19,998 nt of DNA from Candidatus Pacearchaeota archaeon (GTDB taxonomy: Archaea; Nanoarchaeota; Nanoarchaeia; Pacearchaeales; GW2011-AR1): NCBI GenBank assembly GCA_002686195.1, contig NZAS01000156.1, positions 1-19,998 of the forward strand, in the 5' to 3' direction. The stretch's first letter is position 1; the number at the start of each line of letters is the position of its first letter. The translations under genes were made by a program, and so were the position numbers. The notes beneath the pieces were generated by a model. The model worked only from the letters and a program-made list of their open reading frames with translations, had not been told where the DNA came from and made no database searches. Below, piece after piece: positions 19,916 to 19,998 of the stretch.

Positions 19916-19998
19916 TCAATCCTCAATCAAACGATTATAATTCATTCCATTCAAACTATTCAAATGCTCTTTTAGTTCATTATCATCAATATCATTAA
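19916..19998 (-). CDS. C-terminus of a gene entering from the right edge
   Basis: The minus-strand frame ending with TGA at 19918-19916 is open to the window edge and gives 26 residues, NDIDDNELKEHLNSLNGM then NYNRLIED. The composition is polar and protein-like, and the space after the tRNA-Leu repeat is otherwise empty, so this is plausibly the end of a real gene. Too little is visible for identification. Confidence 0.45.
   Translation of the reverse strand, partial: NDIDDNELKEHLNSLNGMNYNRLIED

Overview
The window comes from an AT-rich archaeal chromosome, most probably a DPANN lineage close to Woesearchaeota/Pacearchaeota. This lineage is inferred from gene content and cannot be proven here. 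Archaeal markers include TFB, Alba, aIF1A, ribosomal proteins eS17 and eS8, an LSm protein, tRNA-splicing endonuclease, archaeal-type glycyl-tRNA synthetase, TATA boxes about 25-30 nt upstream of start codons, and two intron-containing tRNA genes. Two genes look bacterial: the leucyl-tRNA synthetase at the left edge and a sigma-70-like protein at the right.

Layout. 1-3296, minus strand: LeuRS (cut by the window edge), a hypothetical gene, aIF1A and a small hypothetical gene. 3347-5493: EndA (+), an unknown protein (-) and a winged-helix protein (+). 5494-6247: eS17 and Alba (+), embedded in copies of two short repeats. 6263-12576, mostly minus: a small membrane protein, an intron-containing tRNA(CAU) (+), a MinD/membrane protein/HIT operon, a PEBP protein, a ZIP metal transporter, two small membrane proteins, GlyRS, an ASCH protein and a DUF5679 zinc ribbon. 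12660-13195: tRNA-Cys and intron-containing tRNA-Arg, surrounded by hairpins and repeated copies of their own ends. 13218-15941 (-): a large surface protein. 16001-18740: RNase Z (+), LSm (-), eS8 (+) and TFB (+). 18730-19524 (-): the sigma-70-like gene, overlapping TFB tail to tail. 19677-19998: tRNA-Leu with a repeated 3' end and hairpins, then the C-terminus of a gene running off the edge.

How it fits together. The functional theme is RNA and information processing. EndA would excise the two tRNA introns seen here, RNase Z would trim tRNA 3' ends, and LeuRS and GlyRS charge tRNAs. aIF1A, eS17 and eS8 belong to translation. TFB, Alba and perhaps the sigma-like protein act on transcription and chromatin.

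Most unusual points: (1) a protein with recognisable sigma-70 regions 2 and 4, encoded beside TFB behind what looks like an archaeal TATA promoter; (2) a 34-35 nt dispersed hairpin repeat in five copies, all in one orientation, one inside a tRNA intron; (3) five G-quadruplex-type GGGN repeats, all on the plus strand, two inside a reading frame; (4) direct duplications of tRNA 5' or 3' ends separated by gene-less hairpin clusters at three of the four tRNA genes.
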